NCBI GenBank assembly: GCA_000482145.1
Contig: AUXH01000059.1
Span: 1-51,891, forward strand
Direction: 5' to 3'
Source: Strigomonas culicis
Taxonomy: Eukaryota > Euglenozoa > Kinetoplastea > Trypanosomatida > Trypanosomatidae
Length of the DNA stretch: 51,891 nucleotides
A program made the translations under genes and the position numbers. How positions within the stretch are numbered: position 1 is the first letter of the stretch; the number at the start of each line of letters is the position of its first letter. Shown here one piece after another: positions 9,714-20,016 of the stretch. Under the pieces are notes generated by a model. The model was not told the origin of the DNA, did not search any database, and saw only the letters and a program-made list of their open reading frames with translations.

Positions 9714-10292
9714 ATGGACAACTTCGAAGGATTGCGCACCCTCCCTCGCGACCCGGAGCAGCTGCGGCATCACCTGAGCCGCATCAATCATGTCTTGAAG
9801 AAGCGCTACAATATTGACGCCCCGGAGTGCGTGCTTCGCGCCGACAGCACGGCAGACTTTTACGAGTACTACAAGAAGGAGGTGTGCCGCGTGATCAGCC
9901 ACCTCAATCAGTCGACGAAGCGCAACTACAAGGTGCGAGTGGACCCGCAGCGGCTCGCGCGCGGGATGGAGATACGCGCCTCCGACGGCGCCGGCAGCCC
10001 CTCGCCGTCCCAGTCGCAGAACTCGTACTGCGACCCCAACTGGGCCTCGGCCTTGGTAGAGAAGAGCCAGCTGATGCAGCAGCAGCAGGCGGTGGAGGAG
10101 CACCGTCAGAAGGTGGGTGCCGCCGCCGCGGACTACATCATCGCGACGCCGAAGAACAAGACGTTTCCGGAGGAAGACAACTTCCTTTCCACCGCCGCGG
10201 TAGAGTCCGAGAAGCGGCGGCAAAAGGAGAACAATACGTGCCTCTTCAGCACGCCGCCCCAGTTTAATGGCTTCGCCGTCTCTCCACAGTAA
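9714..10292 (+). CDS. Unknown 192-residue protein
   Basis: Starts at MDNFEGLRTL, the first ATG after the pyrimidine-rich leader. The N-terminal half looks helical and folded (DPEQLRHHLSRINHVLKKRY, then a YEYYKKEVCRVISHL block). The C-terminal half is low-complexity with a glutamine cluster near 117-125. Codon use is GC-rich like that of the highly biased neighbours, so it is a real gene. I recognise no family. Confidence 0.8.
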   Translation: MDNFEGLRTLPRDPEQLRHHLSRINHVLKKRYNIDAPECVLRADSTADFYEYYKKEVCRVISHLNQSTKRNYKVRVDPQRLARGMEIRASDGAGSPSPSQSQNSYCDPNWASALVEKSQLMQQQQAVEEHRQKVGAAAADYIIATPKNKTFPEEDNFLSTAAVESEKRRQKENNTCLFSTPPQFNGFAVSPQ

Positions 10293-10730
10293 CAGACGCC
10301 CGCGTAAGAAACTCACGCTAAAATTCTTTTTTGTTCCTTGTATAATTAAATTGCCTGTACACTACCTCCATTTTCCTTCCTCTTAGAAGACTAGATTCAT
10401 TATTACCTCCTTTTTTTTCTTTCCACTTCTTATTTTCCCCTCCCCCCTTTCACCTTTAGAAAACACTATGTTTGGACCTTCCCTCTCTGTCTATTGTATC
10501 TCTCAATCCTTCTCTAGTGTCCATGTTACCTCATTAAAGTTTCTCGCACCGTCCCTACCTGAATTGCAATATACTTGCGCAGACTGTTGCTTCTCTCAAC
10601 ATGGTTCTCTTTACCCCCCTCCTCTGATTCTTTACAACGCTTCTTTCCTTCATCTTTTACACACACTAACTCCTAGCTTTTAAGATCTTTTGTCTTCTCT
10701 TTTGTGTTTCCTATTATTCTTGTCAACCCA
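10293..10730 (+). other. Spacer, pyrimidine-rich
   Basis: About 440 nt, C/T-rich through most of its length, so it probably includes both the polyadenylation region of the previous gene and the splice tract of the next. A 71-codon open frame here is explained by the pyrimidine bias. The AG near 10676 is one candidate acceptor. Confidence 0.5.
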
Positions 10731-11279
10731 ATGGCGCTGCTACTGGACGACGAGGACGAGGTCATTTTCGAGAGCCACAAGGTGGCGGTCGCTCCAAAGC
10801 CCTCACCCGTCGGCGCACAGACGAACGCCGCCGACACGCTCACCTTCTTCGTCAAGGGAGGTAACGGGATCGATAAGATGGAAGCCCTGGCCTTTGGCAG
10901 CGCCAAGGTGCAGGTGAGCGGTGCGGCCACGCCCGCTAGCAAGCGGCCGCGGCCGGTGGCGGTCACGCAGCCTAAACTCGTCTCGCCGAGCAGTCCGTCG
11001 ACCGAGGTCAGCGCGGCCCGGCGGTCGGCATCGAACACGAGCGGCGTGAACGACCAGGCTGTGCTGGTGTCGGACGTGGGGACCGTGGAAGGGGAGAAGG
11101 CGCCTCCGCCGCCGGAGGCAGTCAGCCGGCAGATTGCGTTCCGCGAGGAGGCGGAGGTGAAGCACACCAAGAAGGAAGTGACAGAGGTCCTTCCGGACGT
11201 GGTCAAGAAGGAGGCCGCGCCGGTGAAGCAGCAGATGAAACTGTCGGATTTCTTTTCCAAAATGGCATGCAAACGATAG
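10731..11279 (+). CDS. Small protein with C-terminal PIP box (PCNA-binding candidate)
   Basis: A 182-residue protein starting at MALLLDDEDEV. The extreme C-terminus carries QMKLSDFF at residues 168-175, an exact match to the PCNA-interacting consensus Q-x-x-[ILM]-x-x-F-F, followed by a basic tail. The rest is mostly disordered, with a possible nuclear localisation signal SKRPRP around residue 70. This layout (short, disordered, terminal PIP box) is seen in several replication and repair accessory factors, for example the small or third subunits of DNA polymerase delta and RNase H2B, but nothing else in the sequence lets me choose. Nuclear location is inferred from the motif. Confidence 0.75.
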   Translation: MALLLDDEDEVIFESHKVAVAPKPSPVGAQTNAADTLTFFVKGGNGIDKMEALAFGSAKVQVSGAATPASKRPRPVAVTQPKLVSPSSPSTEVSAARRSASNTSGVNDQAVLVSDVGTVEGEKAPPPPEAVSRQIAFREEAEVKHTKKEVTEVLPDVVKKEAAPVKQQMKLSDFFSKMACKR

Positions 11280-11830
11280 ACGATTCTGCTTCCATGGTCA
11301 CGTCCACGATCGCTACCTGTGTAGCAACCTCTCTATATAGATATAACCTACCCCCATAGAAGCTATCCGCGCAATTCATACAGGCATCCCAAACGCATCA
11401 CTTTATTCACTCACATAGTAGAAAGGAAAAAGTGTATTGTTGTTCTTAGCGATGAACCATTTTCTTATCATTTACTGTTCTGCAGATCGTTTTTCTAGCA
11501 TTCTACAATGAATGTGGCAAGAGTCAAGTAGACCGGCATGTCCTAAGACTCATTTGTTATTCTCTTTTCCCTTCTTCCCTCCCTACTAACTATCAGTTGG
11601 TGTCCTCTTTTTTTTTTTTTGTCTGTGTGTGTGCACGTAGCTGTATCAACAGCACACTTCATACAAACATCTAAGGGCTGATTAGCATTGACACGACAAA
11701 ACTGATTTGATCTTAACGTACTTATAACCTTTTTATTTATTTTTGCCACATTCTTTTCTTTGATAGTAACACCGGTTTCCAGAGTGACCGTATAGCCGAA
11801 AACGCCACTGCTGCTGTAACAGCGACTAGC
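11280..11830 (+). other. Spacer with splice acceptor for FUSC gene A
   Basis: About 550 nt without a credible gene. Pyrimidine-rich stretches occur at about 11560-11620 and again at about 11728-11762, the latter ending in AG at 11765-11766. That is the likely acceptor and leaves a leader of about 64 nt. Confidence 0.55.
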
Positions 11831-14800
11831 ATGTTTACAAATGAGGCCGGGGTGCATCAGCCACATCCGACGTTCGATGACACCCCCTTGACGACCTCCT
11901 TGGGCAGCGGGGTATCGACTGCTTCCGCTCACCAGGCGGGAGGGGATGCACAGCCTGTGGCGGGAGCAGTCCCCGCGGCCAACGCCCGCACGAGCGCCAG
12001 CGTCTTCCAACCGCCGCCGCCGCCGGGTCGCGTGCTGGAGGACAGCGCCGTACCTCCCCCACGGGGCGAGGGTGGGGCCGTCGATGGACGGGTGACCGTG
12101 CAGAGAATCATCGACGCGCCCGTGTCAGGGAATCCGTCGCTGCGCTTTACCGTCCCCGCCACCGCCGCACCGCTGCAGACGAACCCACTGCAGGACGATG
12201 CTGCCTGCGCCCGACCTGCCTCGTACAGTGTCAACAACTCGTTTGTGCTGGCCCACCAGCAGGAGCTGCACGGGCAGTCCTATGCGGTGTGCGGCCCCGT
12301 CAAGAAGCGCAGCGTGCTCATCACCCAAAACATGAGGTACAGATCGGTGCTGGAGGATCCTACACCCTCGTCCCCGCCTGCCGCGGATGGGGTGCACGTC
12401 AGCAGTGCGGTCCAGTCCTACAGCGGCTCAGCGGATGATACCTACGCCATGCAGCACCAAAAGCCGGTCAACAGGAAGACGGCGGGTTCCGTCTTTCGCC
12501 TCGAGAAGCTCGACGCGGACTCCAATCCGGACGTGGATGATACGTTGCGGGGGTACGAGTTTTTTGTTGGAGAGGATGCGGCACGGACGGCCCACGCAGT
12601 GTCCGAGCGAGACGAGGAGCTGACGCAGGTGTACTCCAACGCTAACGGGCTTCCTCACAGTGTGGAAGTGCCTTCTACCCGTAACGAACCTTTCGGTCCC
12701 GGCGATGCGTCTGTCACGGTCAGTGGTGGGGACAGTGAAAAACTGCGGCCGCAAGACACCTCAACTTTTGTGAAGGAACTCACTCGCTCCTTTGCGATTC
12801 AGCGGTCCATGTTTGAGGGCGCGGGAGCCGCACCGCCCAACGCGCCCTTTGGCGGCGAGGCCTTCCAAGACAGGGGCGTGTACGACACGGGATTGGACGG
12901 CGGTGCGATCCGGGTGATGCCGGAGGTGTTCCGGTGCAGGCACGCGGAGGACCTAAACCGGGACTCCCCGAGCATCGTCTCCCTTCTGCAGTGCTTCAAG
13001 TCGGACGCTGTCAAGAAGAACTTGCTCTACAGTTTCCGCATTTGCCTCTTCTGCACCTTTCCCGCGCTGCTGCTGGTCGAGCATCCCAAGACGAAGGACT
13101 GGTTTGTGACAGGCGCTCTCATCCCTGTGATGGGCGCGCTGTCGGTGCGAGAGCCGGTGACGATCGGCATGCAGTGCCTCATGACCGTGTGCTACATTCA
13201 GGGCTGCGTCGCCCTTCTGTGCTTCTCCCTCGTCATGAACACCGTTGGCACCGTGCACAACACATCGGGGTGGTGGTGTGCGTGCCTCGCCGCATCCTTC
13301 AGTGCGGGCCTGCTGGGCGACATGCTTGTGAAGCGGCTGCTCGTGCTGATGGCCGTTATTGCGCTGCAGCTGCAGCACGTGACGGACGGCAACACCCTCC
13401 TCTTCTCGCTGAAGCTGTCCCGCGATATCATGATGGCCGGCTGCTTCTCACTGGTCGCCGTCATCTTGCCCTTTCCGACCTTCACCTACAAGATGGCGAA
13501 CGAGGCCGTGCTGGGGCTGCACAAGCTGCAGGCGCTAGCACTCGGCAACGTGTTGAAGGCCTACTGGGCCCCCGTGCTCGTGGATGCAAAGATCGCCTTT
13601 CACCAACTGCCCTTTGCCCGCATTCGCGAGTTGACGGGAAAAACGCGGCGCCTCTTGATGCTGTGCCGATACGAACCCATCGAGTTTAACCTCAATAACG
13701 TTTTGCGGGGAGAGCGGCTGAGCTTTCTGCAGAAGATCATGGGCCTTTTATACGCCCTCGCGGCGGTCGCGTCCCAGCGGCTGGACGAGCCGTACCTCGG
13801 TGTCGACTCCATCCACCAGAACGAGGTGCGCGAGTTCGAGAAGACCATGTCGGACGCCTCCCGCGCGCTGGGGCGCGAGATCATCGGCGTGCTCATGGCG
13901 GTCGGCGCGTGCCTCCAGCCAGAGGATGTGGTGGGCCAGGTCAACTACGACCCCATGTGCGAAAGGGCGCAGCTCTTGTCCGACCTACTCAGTCAAAAGC
14001 GCAGCGAGATGTTGTACGTGAAGAAGCTCTCCGTCTCGGAGTCCAACTTCTTCATGCGCACCTTCGCCTTCTGCGATGGCCTGCTCGACATTGCGTGGGA
14101 ACTGCAGCAGCTGGAGCAGCTCAGCAAGCACTTCGACGCGAGCAAGTATCCCAGCCTCTGGCGTCGGGCGTACAACTTCTTCTTCTTTGAGATGTGGACC
14201 GACTTCTGGAACGAGCTGCCCAAGCGGGCAACGATGGCGACACCGCGCGATGTGCGGCTGTGGAAGGACAGTTTGCGCTATTCGCTCGGCTTCACGGTCG
14301 CGTGCGCCTTCACCCTGCAGTACGATTCCAGCAACGTGTACTACTTTGGTATGGCCATTCTCGTCCGCATGGCGCAGCAGACCGCGTCGGAGACGCTCTT
14401 CATTGGGATGCAGCGCATCTGCGGGCTGTGCATCGGCGCGAGCCTCTCCTTCATCACGACGGAGAAGACGAACAACCTGACGGAGAAGATCCTGCTGACC
14501 ATGACGTGGCAGTTCATCGCCATGTCCTTCGGCCTGAGTCCCCAGTACGGGCAGATGGCACTGTACGTGGCGGTCATCTCCATCACCGGCCTCTCGCTCG
14601 CCCCGGACCCGGCGCTGCTCATGACGCGCATCACGGACAATGTGTTTGCCTTTATTGCGTACTTTTTGATCTGTGTCATCATCTTTCCGGTGGACCCGAT
14701 CCGCATGCAGTGGAACATGCGCACGCGGTGCTTCGTTCGGATGAACGACTTGGCGCAGGAGTTCGTGACCATCGCATGCGCGCCGGTCACGCCCGCCGGG

Positions 14801-15556
14801 GAGGAGGTGCAGTTCCTCCTCAAGGGCGCGCGGGCCCTCCTGCAGGAGACGAAGGCGGATCTCGTGCAGTACGCGGACTGGATGACCAAGTCGTCGAACG
14901 AGCCGGTCATCCGCGGTGCCACCTACCCGGAGGCGGCCGTCGCGCAGGTGCTGGCCGCTCTGTGTGAAATCAGCGGACTCAACGAGACGCTGCTCGAGGC
15001 GCTCGCCCGGCTGCACCGGCAGCGTGACAAGGTGCCCGGCACGATCCTGCACGACATGATGGAGCTCATTCGGCCCTTCCTGCTGGATGTGGGAAAGCTG
15101 TACCACCTCTTCTTTCAGGAGATGATCGACTCGACGGAGAAGCCGCTGCAGTGGAGCATGGAGCCTTCCGTTCGTGTCCTGTGGAAGGCGCAGCTCGCGT
15201 GCCGGAGTCTGCGGCAGGTGACCGGCAACATCCAGAAGAACTTCTACGCGGCTGTGCAGCAGGTGAGCGGCGTGGACCGCCAACAGCTCAACACGTACAT
15301 CAACTCTACCATTATGGAGGACGCGATGATGAAAGGGATGGCTCCGCATGCGCTTCAGAAGCCGGAGAATGAGGACATCATGCATCGTCTCTTTGCACTC
15401 AGTTTTCACATGTCTTACGACAGTCTTTTGGGTCGGGACGACGCACAGGCGTTCAACACCATTGTGATTGTGTTTGAATTACATCTCAAAACACTGTATC
15501 AGGTGCTTCTGCCAATGCTGGAGATCCACGAGTTTGAGAAGTCACGTGTGATGTAG
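11831..15556 (+). CDS. FUSC/ArAE-like membrane protein, tandem copy A
   Basis: A 1241-residue polytopic membrane protein. An unstructured N-terminal region (about 1-390) is followed by a first block of hydrophobic helices (about 396-560), a long helical soluble section (about 560-810), a second hydrophobic block (about 813-960) and a helical C-terminus. This twin-block order, with the 'LWKDSLRYSLGF' entry into the second block, fits the fusaric acid resistance-like / aromatic acid exporter superfamily (yeast Bre4-like proteins), usually thought to export small organic anions. Short conserved islands in the N-terminal region (KKRSVLIT, residues about 157-164) recur in copy B. The substrate is unknown; the family call is by architecture and local pattern. 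Confidence 0.65.
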   Translation: MFTNEAGVHQPHPTFDDTPLTTSLGSGVSTASAHQAGGDAQPVAGAVPAANARTSASVFQPPPPPGRVLEDSAVPPPRGEGGAVDGRVTVQRIIDAPVSGNPSLRFTVPATAAPLQTNPLQDDAACARPASYSVNNSFVLAHQQELHGQSYAVCGPVKKRSVLITQNMRYRSVLEDPTPSSPPAADGVHVSSAVQSYSGSADDTYAMQHQKPVNRKTAGSVFRLEKLDADSNPDVDDTLRGYEFFVGEDAARTAHAVSERDEELTQVYSNANGLPHSVEVPSTRNEPFGPGDASVTVSGGDSEKLRPQDTSTFVKELTRSFAIQRSMFEGAGAAPPNAPFGGEAFQDRGVYDTGLDGGAIRVMPEVFRCRHAEDLNRDSPSIVSLLQCFKSDAVKKNLLYSFRICLFCTFPALLLVEHPKTKDWFVTGALIPVMGALSVREPVTIGMQCLMTVCYIQGCVALLCFSLVMNTVGTVHNTSGWWCACLAASFSAGLLGDMLVKRLLVLMAVIALQLQHVTDGNTLLFSLKLSRDIMMAGCFSLVAVILPFPTFTYKMANEAVLGLHKLQALALGNVLKAYWAPVLVDAKIAFHQLPFARIRELTGKTRRLLMLCRYEPIEFNLNNVLRGERLSFLQKIMGLLYALAAVASQRLDEPYLGVDSIHQNEVREFEKTMSDASRALGREIIGVLMAVGACLQPEDVVGQVNYDPMCERAQLLSDLLSQKRSEMLYVKKLSVSESNFFMRTFAFCDGLLDIAWELQQLEQLSKHFDASKYPSLWRRAYNFFFFEMWTDFWNELPKRATMATPRDVRLWKDSLRYSLGFTVACAFTLQYDSSNVYYFGMAILVRMAQQTASETLFIGMQRICGLCIGASLSFITTEKTNNLTEKILLTMTWQFIAMSFGLSPQYGQMALYVAVISITGLSLAPDPALLMTRITDNVFAFIAYFLICVIIFPVDPIRMQWNMRTRCFVRMNDLAQEFVTIACAPVTPAGEEVQFLLKGARALLQETKADLVQYADWMTKSSNEPVIRGATYPEAAVAQVLAALCEISGLNETLLEALARLHRQRDKVPGTILHDMMELIRPFLLDVGKLYHLFFQEMIDSTEKPLQWSMEPSVRVLWKAQLACRSLRQVTGNIQKNFYAAVQQVSGVDRQQLNTYINSTIMEDAMMKGMAPHALQKPENEDIMHRLFALSFHMSYDSLLGRDDAQAFNTIVIVFELHLKTLYQVLLPMLEIHEFEKSRVM

Positions 15557-16299
15557 CTGGAGGGTGTATGGTCGCACTTAGTTCTCATTGCAGGTACCTT
15601 ATACATTCAGTTCAACACTTGCTTGTTTTCTTTGTTTCGTTTTAACGCTTTTCTTTTTCGCAGGTATGCAAGTCACCATCTAACTACACTTACTGTATAC
15701 ACAAGTAATTGTGTATCTATACTTGCGCATTGCTCTATACACACATGCAAGCGCTCGTGCAACTGTTCATAGAAGAGCAGGATAATTTGTTTGGTCAGTG
15801 ATGTTTTCATTTTTTCTTTGACTCTATTCATTTTTTTTTCTTCTCTCATTGTGTGCGCCATGCTCCTTTCGTTTCTGTTAGGGGGCGTTCTGTTTTCATA
15901 TATGTTTCTTTTTGCTCTACTCTTTGTTCACAAAGGCATATTAGTGTACAGTACTCTCCGTGTGAATCATCATTCTGCTTGTTGGTCACGGTATTTTATT
16001 CTTCTTCCTTTTTGCGTTCGTTACGGTAATACTTTGTTGGTGTGATACGCCTCCCTGCCGTTCTCACTCTCAGCGGTCCCTGCGCCCCCTCTCCTCTGCC
16101 TTCTTTTCCAGTCCTTCCACGTACTTCAGGGTAGCATCTACTTCTCTTTATCGGTACCTTTCGCTTAGATAGAGAACTGTGTTTGTTCTTTACTTTTTTG
16201 TTTTCCTTCTATTGAATCATTACTTTTGTTTGCTGTGAGTGTACTGTTGATTTTCTTATTCTGTTTTTTTTTTGTTGTTGTTAAAGTGACAATTAGTAA
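15557..16299 (+). other. Spacer between the two FUSC copies
   Basis: About 740 nt of T-rich sequence. An 84-codon open frame at about 15791-16045 is hydrophobic only because of T-rich codons and is not called. The pyrimidine/T tract at about 16262-16280 precedes AG at 16285-16286, the likely acceptor for copy B. Confidence 0.5.
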
Positions 16300-19200
16300 A
16301 TGTATCAGAGAGTTTCTGCTACGAATATCACCAATGCGCATTCCCCTTCTCCGAATAGGTCCCTGTCCGAGGGTGTATCCGGCCAGGATAAGGGACACCC
16401 GGTGACACAACAGCCATCTGCGAAGACCACCGTGGTGCCGGTGAACAACCCGTCCCTTACCCACCCGGAAGAAAGCAACCCCTTGTTCCGTGACGGGCGA
16501 CCACCGTTGTTGGGCGGAACAATCGATGGTTCTGCGCCGTATGGAAACGAGACGGAGGGCAGCGACACGATGGGGGCCGTCGGTCCGTCCGATAGTGAAC
16601 ACAGGGACACCGCGAGCGTGCGGAACGTCACCTTCCGCGACATGGGCACGATGGGACAGCTGCCGTACCATGTGGAGTCGCCCAAGCGGAAGCGGAGCGT
16701 GCTCATTACCAAAGAGGCGAAGGGGTACAAGCCGGTGATGGAGGGCTACACCCCGGAGCAGAAGACCCCACTTGTGCCTGCGCTAGAAGAGGTGCAGCCT
16801 TCGCCGCAGACGGAGAGCCAAAAGCGGCGGTACCTCCAAGCGGCGGTCCACCCGCCAAAAGAGGCGTCGGCAGAGGACTCCATGGCGGGGGTGCCGCCAG
16901 CACACGAAGCAACGCGCACCCTTTTGGACAAGCTGCGGGGGCAGAAGGACGGCCAGGAGGACGTGAAGGACAACATCCGAGCTTTTGAGTTCTGCATTGA
17001 CCCCGGGGAGGAGGAGACGGCGGAGGCAGCGCCGGCCGCGGAGGACGACCGGGAGGATCGCGTGGCGATGCAAAACGATCTCAACAGCAGCGCTTCCATG
17101 GGGCCCTGCAGGCGCGCGACGAGCACACCAAGAGACAACGCGCCGTATGGCGAAGGTCCGGAGAGCGAGAAGCGGGACGGGACCTCCGTCAGGAGCAACT
17201 CGATGGCGCTGCGTGACGACGAGGTGTCCGCCCTGTACAATAACATGAAGCGGTCCTTTGCCAATCAGCAGATATCGAGGAGCCATATGTTTGAGCCGTA
17301 CCTCAAGGACACGGTGCCGCCTCCGAAGAAAGCGGACTATCTCGTAAACGAGGAGACCCAGTTGGAAGAATTTCCGCTTACCCATTTTTTCCCCGTTGTC
17401 TCCCGCGAGAACCTGGACGCCGACGCGATGAAGTACGAGGCCTACTACTACACCTTCACGTCCGAGGCGTGCCTGCAGGCTCTGCTGTTTGGCGCCCGCG
17501 TGACACTCTTTGCGGTGCTTCCCTCCTATGTCCTGACCGAGCACCCCAAGACCAGCGGCTTCTTTGTCGCCTCCACCATTGTTCCTGTCATGGCGGCCCT
17601 CTTCGTGTCCGTGCGCTGCACCGTCGGCAACCAACTCTTTCTGCTGTTGTTTGCGCTGCAGGCCGCCATGGCGACCGGTGTGACGGGGCTCCTGATGAAC
17701 TGCTTTGGGACGCAGTACAGCACGTCTGGGTGGTGGTGCGGTGCCATCTTCGCCTGCCTCGGCTACTCGCTGCTCGGGGACTTGGCGGGGAAGCGGATGA
17801 TGATGATGTACACGATGATCATTATGCAGATGCAGCACACCACGAGCGGGGACACGCTGCTCTTCCCCGTTCAGTTTGCGCGCGACCTCGTGTTCGGCGC
17901 CCTCTTTTCCCTGCTGGCGGTGCTGCTGCCGTTTCCCTCCTTCGACTATGTGAAGGCCGAGGAGTGCCTGATGGCGATGCATCGACTGCTCGCGGCGGGG
18001 CTCGCAAACAACCTCAAGGGCTTTTTCGCGCCCGTGCCCATTGATGCGCAGGTGGCCCTCAATCAGGTTCCGTATGCAAAGCTGCGCGACATGGCAACCA
18101 CCATGAAGATGCTTTACACCTTCTGCCGCTATGAGCCGGTTCAGTTTGACTTGAGCAATCAGCTTCGAAACGAGCGCGTACAGGTCCTGATGAAGATCAG
18201 CATGCAGCTGCACAGCCTGAGCGCGGCAGCGCAGCGCCGCATCGACGAGGGCAATCTCTACCGTGTCGGCTTCAAGCCGGAGGTGCGCGAGCTGGAGAAG
18301 CGCTTAGAGAAGAGCTGCTCCAAGCTCATCGAGGAGATGATGGCGGTGCTGTTGGAGCTCGGCAAACACGTCCAGCCGCACGAGGTACTCCGCAAGGTGA
18401 ACTTTGATAAGATGTGCGACCAGAGCATCATGCTCGCCGACATCGTCAACGAGGAGCGCCTCAAGATGCTGTTTGTGAAGACGTTAACGGAGAATGAGGT
18501 GAACTCGTACCTGCGCACCCTCTTGTTTGCTCGATGCCTCATCGAAATCGCGGAGGAGATACAGATGATTGAGACGGTGGCCAAGCAGTTCAATCGCACC
18601 AAGTATCCTAGCATATACCGCCGCGCCTTTGACTTTTTCTTTTATGAGATGTGGAGTGATTTTTGGTCCGAGCTGCCGAAGCGATTGGCTATTGCCACGC
18701 CGCGTGACGTCCGTCTGTGGAAGGACGGTATTAAGTTCACACTAGGCTTTTCCGTTGCGTGCGCCTTCACGCTCAATTATGATCACAATAGCGTGTACTT
18801 CTTTGGCATGGCTATCCTGTTGCGCGTATCACAGCAAACGGCTTCCGAAACACTGAACATCGGCACCCAGCGTCTGTGTGGACTTGTCGTGGGCGTGGCT
18901 TTTGCGAATGTCACGGCGACGAAGTCGCACAACCTCGTTGAGCAGACGGCACTGACCTGTTGCTTTTGCTTCGTTTTCATGGCGTGCTCTGTGTACGTGC
19001 CCTACTTCAATGCGCTGCAGTACGCGGTAGTCACGAGCATTACGACGCAGCGCTACTTTGTCACACCGGAAACACTGATCAACCGCATCGTCGACAATGT
19101 CTTTGCGTTTGTCTGCTACCTCTGCATCTGCGTCACTTTGTTTCCGCTGGACCCGCTGCGGTGTCTCAACAACACGCGGACGCGAATCCTGATCAACCTC

Positions 19201-20016
19201 AACGCCCTGACGCAGCTCTACGTCGCGCTCGGGTGCGCGCGCATCACGCGGACGGGCGAGGAGGCGCAGCTGCTGCTCGGCCAAGCGAAGGCGCTGCTGG
19301 CGCAGACCAACGCGCTGCTGAACGAGTACGGCTCGTGGATGGAGAAGTGCCTCAATGAGCCCATGCTGCGCGGCTCGCCGTACCCACGGGCGGAGGAGGC
19401 CCAGGTGCTCAGCTGTCTGACCGAATTCACGGGTCTGCACGAAGCCGTCTTGCACACACTGAATCTGTTGCATCGCACGCGGGATCAGATGCCCTCCACC
19501 ATTCTCACGGACCTCCTTGTGCTCATACACCCGTTCCTGATCGATGTGGGCAAACTTCACCAAAAGTACATCCAGGAGCTGGTCGACGCGTTGGAGAAGC
19601 CGCGCGGGTGGTCGATGGAGGAGGCGGTGCGCGTGCTGTGGAAGGCTCATCTCGCATGTGTGAGCCTCCACCACGTGACGGGCAATATCCAGCGGAACTT
19701 CTTTGCAGCCGTGCAAGAAGTCAGCGGTGCGGACAAGAAAATGCTGAACCCGTACCTGAACCCCAGCGTCGTGGAAAGCGCCATGATGGATGGCGTCGAT
19801 CCGGCTGTCGTCAACCACCCTCGAAATGTCGACATGATTAACCGCATCTTCACCATGAGCTTCTTCGCTTCGAACAACTATGTCATTCCGAGAATGGACA
19901 TTCGCGCTTTTCATGGCATGCTGGCCCTTCTCGAGATCGAACTGAAGACCATGAACTCCATCCTGCACCCAATGCTGAAGATACAAGAGTTTGAAAAATC
20001 ACGTGTGACCACGTAA
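16300..20016 (+). CDS. FUSC/ArAE-like membrane protein, tandem copy B
   Basis: A 1238-residue paralogue of the preceding gene, colinear over its whole length. The membrane blocks lie at about 390-560 and 805-960. The best-matching stretch is the one around ELPKRLAIATPRDVRLWKDG, continuing through AFTLNYD and SQQTASETLNIGTQRLCG, where copy A has ELPKRATMATPRDVRLWKDS, AFTLQYD and AQQTASETLFIGMQRICG. The N-terminal regions diverge except for islands such as RKRSVLITKEAKGY and MKRSFANQQ, and both proteins end with EFEKSRV. Conservation of those islands inside otherwise free-running sequence suggests regulatory or sorting motifs. The pair arose by tandem duplication and has since diverged well beyond gene conversion. 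Confidence 0.65.
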   Translation: MYQRVSATNITNAHSPSPNRSLSEGVSGQDKGHPVTQQPSAKTTVVPVNNPSLTHPEESNPLFRDGRPPLLGGTIDGSAPYGNETEGSDTMGAVGPSDSEHRDTASVRNVTFRDMGTMGQLPYHVESPKRKRSVLITKEAKGYKPVMEGYTPEQKTPLVPALEEVQPSPQTESQKRRYLQAAVHPPKEASAEDSMAGVPPAHEATRTLLDKLRGQKDGQEDVKDNIRAFEFCIDPGEEETAEAAPAAEDDREDRVAMQNDLNSSASMGPCRRATSTPRDNAPYGEGPESEKRDGTSVRSNSMALRDDEVSALYNNMKRSFANQQISRSHMFEPYLKDTVPPPKKADYLVNEETQLEEFPLTHFFPVVSRENLDADAMKYEAYYYTFTSEACLQALLFGARVTLFAVLPSYVLTEHPKTSGFFVASTIVPVMAALFVSVRCTVGNQLFLLLFALQAAMATGVTGLLMNCFGTQYSTSGWWCGAIFACLGYSLLGDLAGKRMMMMYTMIIMQMQHTTSGDTLLFPVQFARDLVFGALFSLLAVLLPFPSFDYVKAEECLMAMHRLLAAGLANNLKGFFAPVPIDAQVALNQVPYAKLRDMATTMKMLYTFCRYEPVQFDLSNQLRNERVQVLMKISMQLHSLSAAAQRRIDEGNLYRVGFKPEVRELEKRLEKSCSKLIEEMMAVLLELGKHVQPHEVLRKVNFDKMCDQSIMLADIVNEERLKMLFVKTLTENEVNSYLRTLLFARCLIEIAEEIQMIETVAKQFNRTKYPSIYRRAFDFFFYEMWSDFWSELPKRLAIATPRDVRLWKDGIKFTLGFSVACAFTLNYDHNSVYFFGMAILLRVSQQTASETLNIGTQRLCGLVVGVAFANVTATKSHNLVEQTALTCCFCFVFMACSVYVPYFNALQYAVVTSITTQRYFVTPETLINRIVDNVFAFVCYLCICVTLFPLDPLRCLNNTRTRILINLNALTQLYVALGCARITRTGEEAQLLLGQAKALLAQTNALLNEYGSWMEKCLNEPMLRGSPYPRAEEAQVLSCLTEFTGLHEAVLHTLNLLHRTRDQMPSTILTDLLVLIHPFLIDVGKLHQKYIQELVDALEKPRGWSMEEAVRVLWKAHLACVSLHHVTGNIQRNFFAAVQEVSGADKKMLNPYLNPSVVESAMMDGVDPAVVNHPRNVDMINRIFTMSFFASNNYVIPRMDIRAFHGMLALLEIELKTMNSILHPMLKIQEFEKSRVTT

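Noticed and set aside
10468..10683. 71-codon open frame before the PIP-box gene
   Set aside because: Translation of a C/T-rich leader region (Ser/Pro/Leu-rich); it lies where the splice tract must be.
13985..15409. Minus-strand frame of 474 codons
   Set aside because: Antisense to FUSC copy A, with shadow composition. All splice tracts in the window point to the + strand.
15791..16045. Hydrophobic open frame of 84 codons in the spacer between the FUSC copies
   Set aside because: The hydrophobicity comes from T-rich codons. No codon bias like that of the true genes and no clear acceptor.
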